The notes under the pieces: model-generated
Told to the model about the DNA's origin: nothing
Seen by the model: only the letters and a program-made list of their open reading frames with translations
The model's database searches: none
Source of the DNA: Sthenelais limicola
Taxonomy: Eukaryota; Annelida; Polychaeta; Phyllodocida; Sigalionidae
DNA length: 64,000 nt
Reading direction: 5' to 3'
Assembly (NCBI GenBank): GCA_942159475.1
Contig: OW804094.1
Span: 19,883,067-19,947,066, forward strand
In this document: piece after piece, positions 33,685-45,712 of the stretch
Layout of the letters: every line of letters begins with the position of its first letter
Numbering within the stretch: the first letter of the stretch is position 1
Position numbers and translations under genes: made by a program

Positions 33685-36282
33685 TCACTCAGTGTTGGCA
33701 GGGAATGTATAAAAACCCTCGCCAGAGTAGATCCCATTCCTTGTTGAGGCATAGTGCCCAGTGAAGAGACCATCGCCCCAATTCTCATGGTTGGCTGCCA
33801 GGGTGAGAGCACTGGAACCAGGGTCCTGGGGTGTTGGGGTGAAGTACCAAACACATTCATCCTTCCCATTCACTCTGAACCTGAAATGAATAGCAGTGGT
33901 GTAATCGGGTGAATTTTTTACTACCAGAAGCAACTGAGATCTTTTCTTTTATTTCTCCACAGACTATCATTGCAGATATTTCAGGATATTTCAGGATACG
34001 TATAATTATCAGATATTAAAAGGCTATAGTTTGGTTGGCAAACTGGGATTATGGTGCCAAGCATGTTTTGTGGTATGGATGATGTTTTATGGTGAATTCC
34101 GGTAATATAACATGTCCTGTGCAGGAATCAGCCAGCGTCCACTTTCGTTTCATTATTGCATACCATAGTGGACACTTACTGTTTACTGTCACACTCTTTA
34201 GACTGATACATGTGGTAATATTGAAGCACCCAGGGCAGGCCTTGGAGAGAGCATAAATTACTTGATTGATTCTGGGATATCATAGCCCAGCAACCAGTAT
34301 TTTAATGTTGGTTCCTAGTTATTAACCATAGTTGAGAGGTATGAACGGCAATTCTTTCAGCCCAGTCTTTTCCCTTAACTGTTATAGAAATGAAAACCAT
34401 CCCCTAGGACTGAGCATGCATTATGTTGTTCTAATCATCTGAATAAAAACCTGGTTACGAAAACAATCACTAACAGTAAAATATCTATATTGTATTTAAG
34501 TGATTTATTTAGCTACAACATTATGCGAAAGCCATTATTCCCAGTTGGAGCTAATCAGAAACAATATCATTACCGATTTACAGACATTGACAAAAGTCAA
34601 CATGAGGGCTACCACTAATAACATCAGAGTTTTGATGTTCATCGAGTACAGAAAAAATAAATAGAAAGAAAACATTTTTGTAAGAATAAGTACAGAATGC
34701 AGAGCTAGCAGGGCATGAACATTTCAAATATGGAAGGAAAAATACAGTCAAGGGATATACAAGTGAAAAATCACAATAACCAAATACATGAGAGGGAGAG
34801 AAATTATATAGATTACAGGTCAGGATAGTTAGTTCCCCAAGCCAAGGAGAACATTAGGGAGAGCCCACACACCATATTATGGTCATCTTTGTTGAATAAT
34901 ATTTCTAACAATCTAAAGTTCTTGACGCACCATCTACATTGATGCAAGCAGGGTCCCTCAACACAGGCCCTCTCATGGCAGGTAACCTCCTCCCCCCGCC
35001 TCCAATCCCCTTCGAATGAAATAAGTTCATAAACCATTCCAGTCTTCTATAACATAATGGCAATAACTTTGCCGAAAAATGAAGGGAATTTAACTGCAGG
35101 TACCCAGTCTTGTATGAGGGCAGTCTATGAGAGAATTGTTCTGAATTGTCTGTGACCTTTTTGAGTTTTGTTAGTTCACCAAATCAATAAGTATACATGT
35201 CACCATGCTCTAAATTCGGCAATATACTTGTTTTATTAATTAAAATAGCAATTTCTCTTGATACAAAATGCCTAATCAGACATAATATGCTGCAAAAAAG
35301 ATTGACTCTGTAGCAGAGAGAATTAATGTCGTTAAGATATCAAATCCAGGATTTCAGCACCAACAACTCTCTGTTGTCAGCTTTCATTGGCCACCCTTTT
35401 AAGCAGAACTTTATATCCAACAAAACTCCCAATTAAACATCTCCAAGACTAATTCAATAAGAAATATTATTACTTAACTTACAGAGAAATGTCAGCATTT
35501 TTTTTTACCAATTTTTAACATAAAACAATAGTTTGGGCAGATTAACTACTTAAAAAATGACAATTTTTATAATTTTCTATTGAATAACATATCAACAAAG
35601 TCTCTGTACCGTTCAACTCCATAAGTCAAGGCTTGTCCTGCTACAATAGTCGCTGCAGATCCTGTGAAATTTCTTTTGGCATTCAACCCCCACCCGCACC
35701 AAGCATTCTTCTCATTGATGAACTTAGCAAAGGCTTTGTGAGATGATGAATATAACCAATTGTCATCAATAGCCGCATTAAAGAACAAGGTGTACTCATC
35801 ATTGTCCTCTCTCAAATATGCATCCTGGTTTCTTGAGAGAGTAACTCCATACTTTGAGAAGAAGTTAATCATATTCCTCGCAAACTGCTCAGGAGTTGAA
35901 CAGTTTCCCAAATTCCTGATCATGTCAGCCCCAGTCATTAATGGAAGATCTGCCTGTGCACGAAAGACTGAATGTAACATCCTCTCAAATATAAAATAAC
36001 CATTGGAGACATCCTCACATTCTTGAGTTGAGGTTATATGCATTAAGCTCACAAGTAACACAAAAACGAAGAAACTAAAAGAGAAATAGAAGATTAGACA
36101 TAATATTTTATATAATTCTAGCTCAGGCGGTAGAGTAAAAATTAGCGTTTAGAACAAGTGATGGAAGACAAAATGGTGATACTTCATTAATCTATATCAT
36201 AGGATTGCATCATATGGTGGTTTATAATGGTGTACATTAAACTATACTAATGTTACCTGGTGTTTCTGTACATGAATTCCAT
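33685..36282 (-). CDS. Secreted-protein family gene, alpha, unit B (3 exons)
   Basis: Exons 36282-36257, 36074-35610 and 33880-33685 on the minus strand, giving 228 aa. Exon 1 encodes MEFMYRNT plus two bases; exon 2 starts after CTCTTTTAG and completes a Ser codon, then FFVFVLLVSLMHITST, a signal peptide. The mature chain keeps QECED, GNCST, NWLYSSSHKAF, WCGWG, KNAWC/RNFTGS, KDECVWYF, NWGDGLFTGHY and GFYTFPANTE. The four Cys and both sequons of beta are conserved. Unlike beta, the region that beta splits at R/YGV is one continuous exon. Intron 2 (1.7 kb) contains no mobile element that I recognise. The function is unknown. Confidence 0.8.
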
Positions 36283-36450
36283 TGTAGCACTTCAGTGCAC
36301 AGTTCACGAAATACACCAAATAATGCATAAGAAACAAATTCATGTGACTCTTCACATGAGGAAATTGCTCCAAATAATGTCAAGTTAGGTAAGGAGCCTG
36401 AATGACTTATAGAGCTATATAAACTTATATATAGCTATATATATATACGT

Positions 36451-37000
36451 ATGGACAATAGAGCTAATTGTAGGACCAAACTGACAGAAGACTTGCACAG
36501 AGCTAGAAAGGTCAGAAATTTATGTAATAGGTCTGTTAAAACAGCAAAATCAACATACTATAGGGATATCCTAACTTCAAACAAAGAGGACTCTAAAAAA
36601 TGTTGGCAACTTATGAAGAAATTGAAAATAAGAAAAAAGAAAGAAATATACTCTATTCATGATAAAAATGGGATCATTCAGTTTGGCAAATATGCTGCTG
36701 TAGCCTTGATAAGTTCTACTGTAACATAGGTAAAAATCTTCTGAGAATGTATCTCATGTAGATTACACACAAATCATAAAAAACGTGCAAAACCCTAATA
36801 ATACTGTAATAGTAGATAATGAATACTTTGATGAGATTATAGCCACCAATCCCCTCTGGCTAATATTACTTACATTTGTCATCAGAGGAAGGTTGATCAC
36901 CTGAAGAAGGCCAACACAGGCCCAAAAGCTAGTGGAATAAAAACCAAATCAAACATCACTATTTGGGATTTTTTTCCCAACCTTTCAAGGAACCAAAAGA
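36451..37000 (+). mobile_element. Old LINE fragment between alpha and beta starts, unit B
   Basis: Same insertion as 21117-21660, encoding ARKVRNLCNRSVKTAKSTYY-type linker, ending with CCTGAAGAAGGCCAACACAGG and AATAAA. The A and B copies share the same internal deletion relative to units D and E. Confidence 0.7.
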
Positions 37001-37776
37001 TAACTACCCGGGATTCCCATTTAAAAGCAGCGACCATCAGAGAAAGTAAGTAGATCAGAGAAAGTAAACAACTAACATATGCATAGGTTCTCCACCATTT
37101 GATATAGTTGTCTTTCTATATTTTAGAATATTGTGGTAGAGCTTGTTGGCAATAGAGACGAGCAGGATAATAGGTTTTAAGTGAATTATGTCCTTTCAAA
37201 GAATGCATATTTATATCATTTCTATAACATTTAATATCCAATATTATAATCTTACACCCTGCAACAGAGTGAAATCCGACATATGTATAGCGTCGTAGAT
37301 ATACCCTGTGTGAATTTAGGCATATTCTTTTAGAGACTTTCTATTGGTCAATTCCCAATGGACCCTTTGTAGATGAATGGTTCTGTTATTATCCCATCAT
37401 ATCAAGGTGTACTGACCACCACAAGTAACTCAATTAAATGTGTATGTCCTCTATACCAAAACTACTACATTACTGAAGAAAAAGTACATTAGGTGAAATG
37501 AAACATGACCACTATCCTTGGTTTATGGCAAAGTGAGACAGGTGAGTTAGTAGAAGGCTCATTTTATTGGTTCAACTGTCTAGTGTAACACCCACCTAGA
37601 AATAGGGGGTGGATCCTGATCTTTTGCTTACCATATGACTTAACCATTTGCCTGTCTCACTGTCTACTGTGCTCAGGAATTAGCTAAGACCTTCTAAATA
37701 CTCTGCAACAACTCAGAAAGGACTTCATCCTAATGATCCATACATCTTGGACATTTGTGAGTGTTGAAGTACTGTC

Positions 37777-40700
37777 ATGGAATTTACATTTGGAAAGAAG
37801 CCCAGGTGAGATAAATTGGGGAGCAGCATTTATATACATGCAAATTAAATTGGAAACCTTTTAATTAGCTCCTGCATTGCCACATAGTATTCTTGAAATA
37901 TGTACAATCATAATCATGAAATTATTCCCCAATAGTCTTAAAAAAGGGGGTTTCTAGAATTATTAATATGAGCAAATTCAAACTAATAGTAGCAAATACT
38001 AAAGTAGCAAATATAAACTGAAATCTTGGCTAGTAATTGGTTTATTCTTGACAAATAATGATGCTTAAAAACATACCATGATAAAGAAAAGCTGATCAAT
38101 CTATCATAACATTCTATAGTAAATAGAATTCTCTGAATGTGATTGCTTGCTGTATGGGCCCTGGGCAGTGTATTGCATCCTGTGTTTAATCATCATAATG
38201 CAAAATAATCACTGTATCTAATCTCTTTATCTAGTTTCTTCTTTCTGGTGTTACTTCTGAGATTAAGCTATATAAGTTCAACTCAAGAATGTGAGGATGG
38301 CTCCAATGGTGATGTTGTCTTTGAGCGGATGTTACATTCAATCTCCCGTGAAAAGGCAGATCAACCATTAAAAACACGTGCTGACATAATCAGGAATTTA
38401 GGAAACTGTACAACTCTTGACCAGTTTGCCCGGAACATGATGAACTTCTACTCTAGGTAAGATTAATTTCGTTTCTCAAACTAATTGATCACTATATTGT
38501 AGAGGAATAGGAATAGACAAGTGTGTTGCTGCTCAGAGAAGGTCTTCAGGATTGCTCTTAAAGCTGCAATCTTAGCTGTAACCAAAAGAATGTTTGACCT
38601 AAAGGGCTAATGTTATCAATAAATTGATGCTATTATACATATGAGTAATTCTCTCAAACGGGCAGCATTTGAAGGCCATTTTTTTTAGAAGAAATCGAAT
38701 TCGGTGAATCTCTACAATCTTTGGCGTAAATATAGCAGGGAATATTAGTATAATGCAGACAAGGTTTGGGAAGGCTGTGACAATTATTTCAATTCCTACA
38801 CCTATGCTTCAAATACCTATATTTTCCCTATTATTTTGCCTTATTTCGCCCATATTACACCTCATTAATCCAATGATTCAGTGTAAGATTGGGGTAAATT
38901 ACCCACTAATTTTGCTAGAAAAATTTAAGAAAAAGTCAGAGCTAGAGAATGGATGTAGGACGGTAAAAAATGGCTTGGTTCTCACCTGAAGTTCGACTTG
39001 ATTTTGTATAGGTATCAAATTTATTACTATACTAATACTGTGTTTAAATAGGAGGGTGTCTTTATCTGTAATTATTATGGCGTAACGGCGATGGCGTAAC
39101 GGCGACGCCATGGATCAATTCTAGGCCCTCAAATGTTCATAATCTTTATCAATGACTTAGTACACAATATTCAAAATTGCAAACTTTCTCTATATGCCGA
39201 CGACACGGTTCTGTACATTCAAGGTAAAAACATTGACTTAATCTTCTCAGAAATGCAAAAATCTGTAGACAAGCTTCATAATTGGTGTAATGAAAACCTC
39301 TTTGTGGTTAACACTGACAAGTCAAACACCATGTTCATAACAAAATCCAGAAATAATAGAAAAGCAGCTAGTACAAAAAAGATTACCTACTTACAAAATG
39401 ACTTGAAAACTGTATCACAATACAAATACCTAGGCTACCTAATAGATGACAGACTGAACCAGAAACCCCAACTAACCCACCAGATAAAGACCATCTCCCA
39501 CAAGATATATCAATTACAACAGATAAGAAAATTCATAAATGCCCAAGCTGCCTTACAAATATACAAGGCTAAAATTCTTCCTTATTTTGACTACGGAGAT
39601 GTCATTATTCATAACACAAACCAGCCCCTATTAGATAAGCTTCAGAGATTACAAAATAGGGCCCTCAAAATTTCACTTCAACTTTCATATGACACCCCAA
39701 CTGACACAGTCCATGCATCAGCGAGAATACCACTCCTTAAAAATAGAAGGACAGTACACCTCAGAATTTTAGCTTACAAGAGAATCAGAAACCCCCTATA
39801 CAGAGACACACCAAACAGAAACACCAGAAACTTTGACACCCCTCGACTTAAAATACCCAGATTTAAATCAAACCATGCCCAAAACTCTGTCACTATCAAA
39901 ACAGCTACTGCTTGGAATGAGTTAACTGCCAGGCAAAGGAACATCGGCACTATAGAAGCCTTTAAAACAAACCAAAAGATATGGTTAAACACACTATATA
40001 TCCAGCTTTAACGAAAATCAATCTCCTCCACTGACCCTCCACCCACCCTATATATAACCCCAACACTGTTTGAGTTGAACACATGCTTACTCTGACGTCC
40101 GCGCTTTCAAACATTACTGCTTAAATTTGAAACTGAATCTGAACCTAACAAGTTAGCTCAATTACCACAGTATCTAAGACGTGTAAGTTTTCTTATCTTA
40201 AAAAGGATATCTCTTGGTGTTCCCTTCTTCCCTTCTTCACCTATCGATGACTCAATATTTCCTATGGTTAACACTCCATCACACTGATCTGAGTGGCAAA
40301 GCCATAACAGAAACAATAACTGTAAATAACTATTAAATCAACTACACTGAAAGCACAGGAACACTAACACTCCATCGTTGCCGATCCGAGTGGCAAAGTG
40401 TATCCACCCTTCTTGATAAAATTTCCCAATAACCAATCTATGCATAAATACTAATATAAACACCATAAAGTCTAAAAATCCTACCTTAGATAAACAAGAC
40501 CACTAACACTCCATCGCTGAAGATCTGAGTGGCAAAGTGAACCTTGTATATTTGTTGCTATAACTACTGTTTTTTGTCTACTATCTATTTTCCCTGCTCA
40601 GTCGTCTTAAGAAAGACCCTGTTAGGGGACCTTCGACGCCCAGTATAAATAAAATCTTTTTAAAAAAAATAAAAAAATGGCGTAACGGCAACATTACTAT

Positions 40701-42832
40701 ACCAGCTCACCTCAATTTAAGAACATCAGTATTGAATAATATCTATATCTTTTACCACATTCAGCAGGCCTAAACGAGTATCAGAATAGGCGAAGTTGCA
40801 AAAAATATATTTTGTTCTAAATATGGACTTAATTTACATGTTGTAACATTACACAAAACATTCCAATATCACTTCACATGGATTTTATTTTAGGAAATAA
40901 AAGAGTTCATAAACGTCATAGGCTGATAACCTTTTGTTTCATTGAAAGATACATACATATACATCTTCCCTACCTCACAATACTAAATACAATAAAATAT
41001 TGATGGTCACTCTTGGGGTATTTTATTATTTTGAAGCTAATACAATGTCATGTTGTAACATGACACAAATATTCCAAAATTATATTTTCCATGTCTAGAT
41101 CAGTTTTAATTAGTGATTACATAAATATTGTGTTATATTTCATAATAATGAACATGTGTGCAAACCATTTTGTTCAGCAAAGGTAATATATTTTCTAAAT
41201 GCGCCTGTGTATTATATTGAAATTTCATAATTATTACTTATTTTCTAGCCTAAAAAAGCACTGTTATTGCAATAGCGGTGAAGATCCTGGCATAAGAACT
41301 TTGAAAGTAGGCTTGCCACAGCCTCATTTTGGCCAAGGCATTCAAATAAAATGGTTATAATCTTGTGGGACCATCCCAAATACAGTTTGTAGATACCCTA
41401 CATACTACATTACTCATAATTATATGTGATGTGTTTCAGGAAAATGAGTCATAAGTCGCAAAATTGATATTTTTCAAAGTGTTTTTTTCACAAGATCTTA
41501 TTATTGGAATGTTCTAATCTTTGGGGAGTTCATCCCTTATAGCTATATCAATTGATGTATCAAATTTCAGGACAATCTATGTAACATATTCTTGCGTTTT
41601 AAAGGTCCTCATATGGAGTATAATATTATTTGGTTCCTTTACTGTTTATTGACCCCCAGAAATATTGGAAAATTTCTTTTTCAAAAACAAAAATATCAAA
41701 CTTTAAATCTAGAAATACTTATTAGACTATTAGACTGTTTACTATCATTGGAATCGGCTTGATCTCATCTTTTCAAATATAATGATATCTCAAAATCTAT
41801 TTTTTGCGACTTATGACTCATTTTCCTGTAACACATCACATATATTAGACTGAGATGTTGAATTCATGGAAAGGAAATGAGGTCAAGTGAAAACCAAAAA
41901 ACTTTAATTCATTGATGATGATGGGCTCATGACTACTTTTTCGTCACTTTTGTAATGTGTGATTGCGAAGAAATAAAGGATTCTCTAATTGAAATTTTGT
42001 CACAGGTATGGAGTGGATCTATCGCATAATCAGGATGCATATGTGAAAGAGGACAATGATGAGTTCACCTTGATCCTTATTGCATCTACTGATGACAACT
42101 GGTTATATTCATCATCTCACAAGGGTTTCACAAAGTTCATCAATGAGAAAGATGCTTGGTGCGGGTGGTGGTTGACCACCAAAAAGAACTTCACAGGATC
42201 TGCAGGCACTATTGTACCAGGACAAACTGTGGCTTATGGAGTTGAAAGGTACATTCATTTTCCTGTAGACTTTACTATTTTTTGCAATTGTAAACAAGAT
42301 CATGATCTAACCTGAATTACCTGAAGTTGATAAGAATTGGTAGATTAATGGATATTTTTCTATAACTATGTATGTGTTTCTGGGATATGGGATGCCTGGG
42401 CAGTCTGATGAGGTCAAAGAGAGATGTGGGTTTAAATCTGGGTGTAATGGCCAACTGTCTCCTTCTGCCCAGGTACAAGAAAAGAACTAGCTGAATGGAA
42501 CTACTCCTAGCAATAACAATGAAGCACAACATATCCCAGAGGTCTTTAAAACAAAGAATACCCATGACAATAATTCCTGATTACATTATTTCACTCAAAG
42601 CTAATTGCTCTCCACCATTTATTTCAGGTTCAGACTGAATGGGAAGGATGAATGTGTGTGGTGGTCTGACCCATATCCCAAGAACCCTGGCTCAGTTGCT
42701 GTCATCCAGGCAGCCTACCATGAGGAGTGGGGTGATGGTCTCTTTAGCGGGCTCTATACCTCTACACCTGAGGGGACATTTACTGGGGATGGTTTTTATA
42801 CATTCCCTGCTGCCCCCTATAAGACTGAATAA
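37777..42832 (+). CDS. Secreted-protein family gene, beta, unit B (4 exons)
   Basis: Exons 37777-37805, 38235-38456, 42006-42248 and 42628-42832, giving 232 aa, nearly identical to the unit A protein; differences include an M-to-I change in RADIIRN, SHNQDAY for SQNQDAY, ASTDDN for ASNDDN and INEKDAW for INEIDAW. All splice sites and phases are intact. Intron 2 is about 3.5 kb because it carries a LINE (39113-40677) and a MITE (41421-41844), both absent from unit A intron 2. As in the other beta copies the stop codon overlaps AATAAA. Whether introns loaded with repeats reduce expression is unknown. Confidence 0.8.
39133..40011 (+). CDS. LINE reverse transcriptase C-terminal fragment, unit B intron
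   Basis: An open frame of about 292 codons: FIIFINDL, SLYADDTVLYIQGKN (catalytic YADD), WCNENLFVVNTDKSNTM, YKYLGYLIDDRL, the YFDYGDVIIHNT motif, LQNRALKISL and NSVTIKTATAWNEL near the end. The stop is TAA. The upstream RT half and endonuclease are missing through 5' truncation. It is closely related to the LINE at the right edge of the window (62865 onward) but is a different insertion. Confidence 0.8.
   Translation: MFIIFINDLVHNIQNCKLSLYADDTVLYIQGKNIDLIFSEMQKSVDKLHNWCNENLFVVNTDKSNTMFITKSRNNRKAASTKKITYLQNDLKTVSQYKYLGYLIDDRLNQKPQLTHQIKTISHKIYQLQQIRKFINAQAALQIYKAKILPYFDYGDVIIHNTNQPLLDKLQRLQNRALKISLQLSYDTPTDTVHASARIPLLKNRRTVHLRILAYKRIRNPLYRDTPNRNTRNFDTPRLKIPRFKSNHAQNSVTIKTATAWNELTARQRNIGTIEAFKTNQKIWLNTLYIQL
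40270..40540 (+). repeat. Three dispersed CACTCCATC...GAGTGG stem motifs in the LINE 3' UTR
   Basis: Copies at 40270-40302, 40366-40400 and 40505-40540, each of form AACACTCCATC-N9-12-GAGTGGCAAAG. CACTC pairs with GAGTG to make a small hairpin. They lie between the RT stop and the A-rich tail. Confidence 0.7.
41421..41844 (+). mobile_element. MITE, TATATGTGATGTGTT family, copy 3, in beta intron 2 of unit B
   Basis: Left TATATGTGATGTGTTTCAGG with GAGTCATAAGTCGC; right GCGACTTATGACTC and CCTGTAACACATCACATATA. Inverted termini of about 40 bp, 424 bp in total. Unit A has the empty site (CATTACTCATATATATTAGAC, about 24803-24823). Confidence 0.88.
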
Positions 42833-42833
42833 A
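42828..42833 (+). terminator. Poly(A) signal overlapping the beta stop codon, unit B
   Basis: AATAAA contains the TAA stop at 42830-42832. Confidence 0.6.
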
Positions 42834-43166
42834 GTGTAGAATATCAGTGAACTTCTGATATAGAACTGCAATCCAGTTGTTGTAATCTTCAGTGTTTCTT
42901 ACTTTATTACAGAGGGCTTTTTAATTGACAGAGGACTCCAGGTTAATGTTGCATAAGAAATCCTTACTTAAGACACCCTACTTTTGCCTGCTAAGAAGCT
43001 GATCAGGAACTTTTAGGGAAGGAATTTTCTATACATAGTATTCACATGACTTCACCCCAGTCAGTGGCTATCCTCACTGGCAGCCATACTGTGTGGCTAC
43101 ACAGAGAGCGGGATACTACAGATAGGCAGGCTTTTCCCGTTCTGATGGTTACAAGATGGCTATTAT

Positions 43167-44325
43167 ATGGACTGGTTCGAACGAAAATACATCTATACTA
43201 AAACCCTACTACCTGCTCTGTATGGTTGGTATATAGATGACATTTTTATGATCTGGTATCATAGCGCCGATGAGCTGAATGAATTTATCTCATCGCTGAA
43301 CCAAGTCCATGGCTCTATAAAATTCAGCTCCGAGCTCAGCACCACACGGCTGAGTTTCTTGGACACCTACGTGATATCGGACCCATTGACAGGTTTTCAC
43401 ACCGATCTCTTCTGCAAGGAAACGGATGCCAACATTTACTTGCATTACACTTCGTCCCACAAACGGAGCACAAAGGATGGGATCGTTTTCAGTCAATTTA
43501 TCCGGATCCGAAGGATCTGCACTAGAATGGAGGACTTCGACCGACACTGTCGAGAGAAGGCCCTATTCTTCAAAAACAGGGGACACCCTGATGAGATCCT
43601 TGCTAAGACTTATCGCGAGGCTAGATCCAGAAATCGCTCTGAATTACTCCTGGGTGCAGGGGAAAAATCCTGCCCCCCCCCCGAGTACGGTGGACCCCCT
43701 GATAGCCATCTCCAGGTACCACCCATCATGCAACACGTTCGCTGAGTGCATTAGAAACAATTGAAAAATTCTGGGAAGGTCAACAACGACTCAACACATT
43801 TTCGAAAAGCGATCATTGCCCACAGGAGACACAAAAACATGGGGGAAATACTTATTAGGGCCAAACTACCACTCACAGCTCCTTTGAGAGCACAAAAATT
43901 TAATGTGGCACCCCCTCGCCCAAAATGCACTACTAAGAACTGTAAATATTGTCTCCGCATTGACAAAACCGGTGGAATCACGTCGAAAACCATGGGACGA
44001 AAATATATCACTAGGCACAACGTCTCTTGCAAGAGTGACAACTTGATCTATTGTTTGGAATGCAAAACATGTGGACACCAATACGTTGGCAAAACCAAAC
44101 AACTACTGATGAAACGCCTATATCAACATTTCAGGTGCATCACATACCCAGACACACCTGAACACAATACAAGTGTCGGCAGACATTTCAATGAACCCAC
44201 ACACAATGGGGACCAAGATGTCAGAGTTTTCGTCCTGGAATTCATAAGCTGTTCACCGTCCGAGGAGCAATCCGAGGACTTAAGGAACACCTTAGAGGCA
44301 AAATGGGTACATCGTCTAAAGACTA
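43167..44325 (+). pseudogene. Penelope RT and GIY-YIG endonuclease, unit B, broken
   Basis: The first frame (43167-43745) has YIDDIFMIW, LSFLDTYV and DLFCKETDAN, and runs on as REARSRNRSELLLG. A C-run near 43673-43681 is the likely frameshift site; the correct continuation (DPLIAISRYHPSCNTFAE) is one frame away and meets a stop at about 43764. The second frame (43761-44333) has CTTKNCKYC, LIYCLECKTCGHQYVGKTKQLLMKRLYQHF (GIY-YIG core), HFNEPTHNGDQD and NTLEAKWVHRLKT, then runs into the DNA element at 44326. GIY-YIG nucleases of Penelope elements nick the target to prime reverse transcription. This copy is dead. Confidence 0.8.
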
Positions 44326-45066
44326 CACTCTAAAAACTGTGTTTGGGCAACGTCTTCAGTTGATACACAGAATAAGACGCAAGTGTCCTCCTATTGTATC
44401 AACAGGGGATGCAATGGCGTCCTCGTGAGACGTTAGACGCATTTTGAGACGTTCTGCAAAATAATCTAAGCAGCAAAACTATTTGGAGATGCTAAACATC
44501 TCACCAGTAGATGCTAAACATCACACCTGTAGATGCTAAACGTCATGCGAAATGTAACATGTCCCTAATTAATTCTAACAAAAGAGAAGTTCTATGTGAT
44601 TTTGTCTAATTTCTCTTGATTAGTCTTACCTTATAACAGTCCTATTGTATTGTGAACCCACATTGCTTTAAACCCATGACACACACCCACTGCTATGGTT
44701 CAGCAAAATGAGGTGTTAAACCAACAATATGACACAATGAGCTCTAACACAGTGTCATATGTATGTGCGACACATGCTGCTCTATATTGGTTTACAGAAG
44801 CTCCACATTTCACACAGAGACTTGTACATTTCTAGGTGACCTTACCCTTATGTATGAATATGAATTGAATATAGACTATACACCAAGGATATTAGACATA
44901 TGTCTTAAATTATGTTCATGCGCGATCACACGCCGTCCGTGATCACGCTTCTAATATTAGTGAGCGGTGAATATAAAGTAAATAGCTGCATTTGTATGAA
45001 TCTGAGCTTCATTTTGATAGTAAGCACTTCATATTTAAATTAATTGGGAGGATACTAATCCATTAT

Positions 45067-45290
45067 TATATGTGATTTGTTACAGGAAAATCAGTCATAA
45101 GTCGCAAAATTGATATTTTTCAAAGGGATTTCTTCACAAGATCTCTTTATTGGAAAGTTCTGTTTTTTGTTGGGTTAAGTACCTGTAGTCATGCGTTTTG
45201 AAGGTCATCCTATATAGTATATGCCTATTAACTTATTTTGCTGGTAATTGCATGCCCACGCAGAAATATTTTATATAAATATTTTGAAAC
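45067..45290 (+). mobile_element. MITE, TATATGTGATGTGTT family, copy 4 (left half)
   Basis: TATATGTGATTTGTTACAGG with AGTCATAAGTCGCAAAATTG and CACAAGATCT, aligning with the first half of copy 3. The right end is missing. It is nested in the DNA element at 44326-45915. Confidence 0.65.
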
Positions 45291-45639
45291 ATATATTATA
45301 AAACATTAAATATAGGAATATACATGTTAGATGTCATAAACAACATAGAAAATGTGTATAGGATCAAACAATGATTCCAACCACTTCTAATAGTGATAGT
45401 GATGAGAATTTCTCATCTAGATAGGCCTACAAGGAAAAATGATATAAAATAATGCTGCTCCTCAATATCAATCAAAATGTAAATGATCAGGTTACTGCCG
45501 AAAATATGGAACAATTTGCCTGTATATAAATTAAATCAAAAGGTTTTTAAATCAAATCTAGGGTTCTTAGTGTATATTGTCCATGATGTTCATGCCAATG
45601 CTGGATATGTTTCATAAATTGTACATCATTCATCAACTG

Positions 45640-45712
45640 GGTCTGTGGCGCAATTGGTAGAGCATTCACTTCAAATGTGAGAGGTTGGGAGTTCGAATCT
45701 GGGCTGTGGGAG
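45640..45712 (+). ncRNA. tRNA-like sequence (pol III A and B boxes), pseudogene or SINE head
   Basis: TGGCGCAATTGGTAGAGC resembles an A box/D arm, TTCACTTCAAATGTGAG forms a 5-bp anticodon stem with a 7-base loop, and GAGTTCGAATCT resembles a B box/T loop. The T stem pairs at only two of five positions and the acceptor arm does not pair, so it is not a functional tRNA. Its place inside a non-autonomous DNA element fits a tRNA-derived SINE or captured tRNA pseudogene. Confidence 0.5.

Larger units (their letters stand above)
39113..40677 (+). mobile_element. 5'-truncated LINE in beta intron 2, unit B only
   Basis: Begins within the RT (GSILGPQMF) directly after ATGG and ends in an A-rich tail before another ATGG. 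Unit A has the uninterrupted CCATGGCGTAACGGCAAC (about 23957), an empty site. The 3' UTR holds three copies of a CACTCCATC...GAGTGGCAAAG motif. Confidence 0.85.

Noticed and set aside
33473..33712. Plus-strand frame of 79 codons, also at 47869-48108
   Set aside because: Overlaps the end and 3' flank of the alpha gene on the opposite strand; its conservation is explained by the recent duplication.
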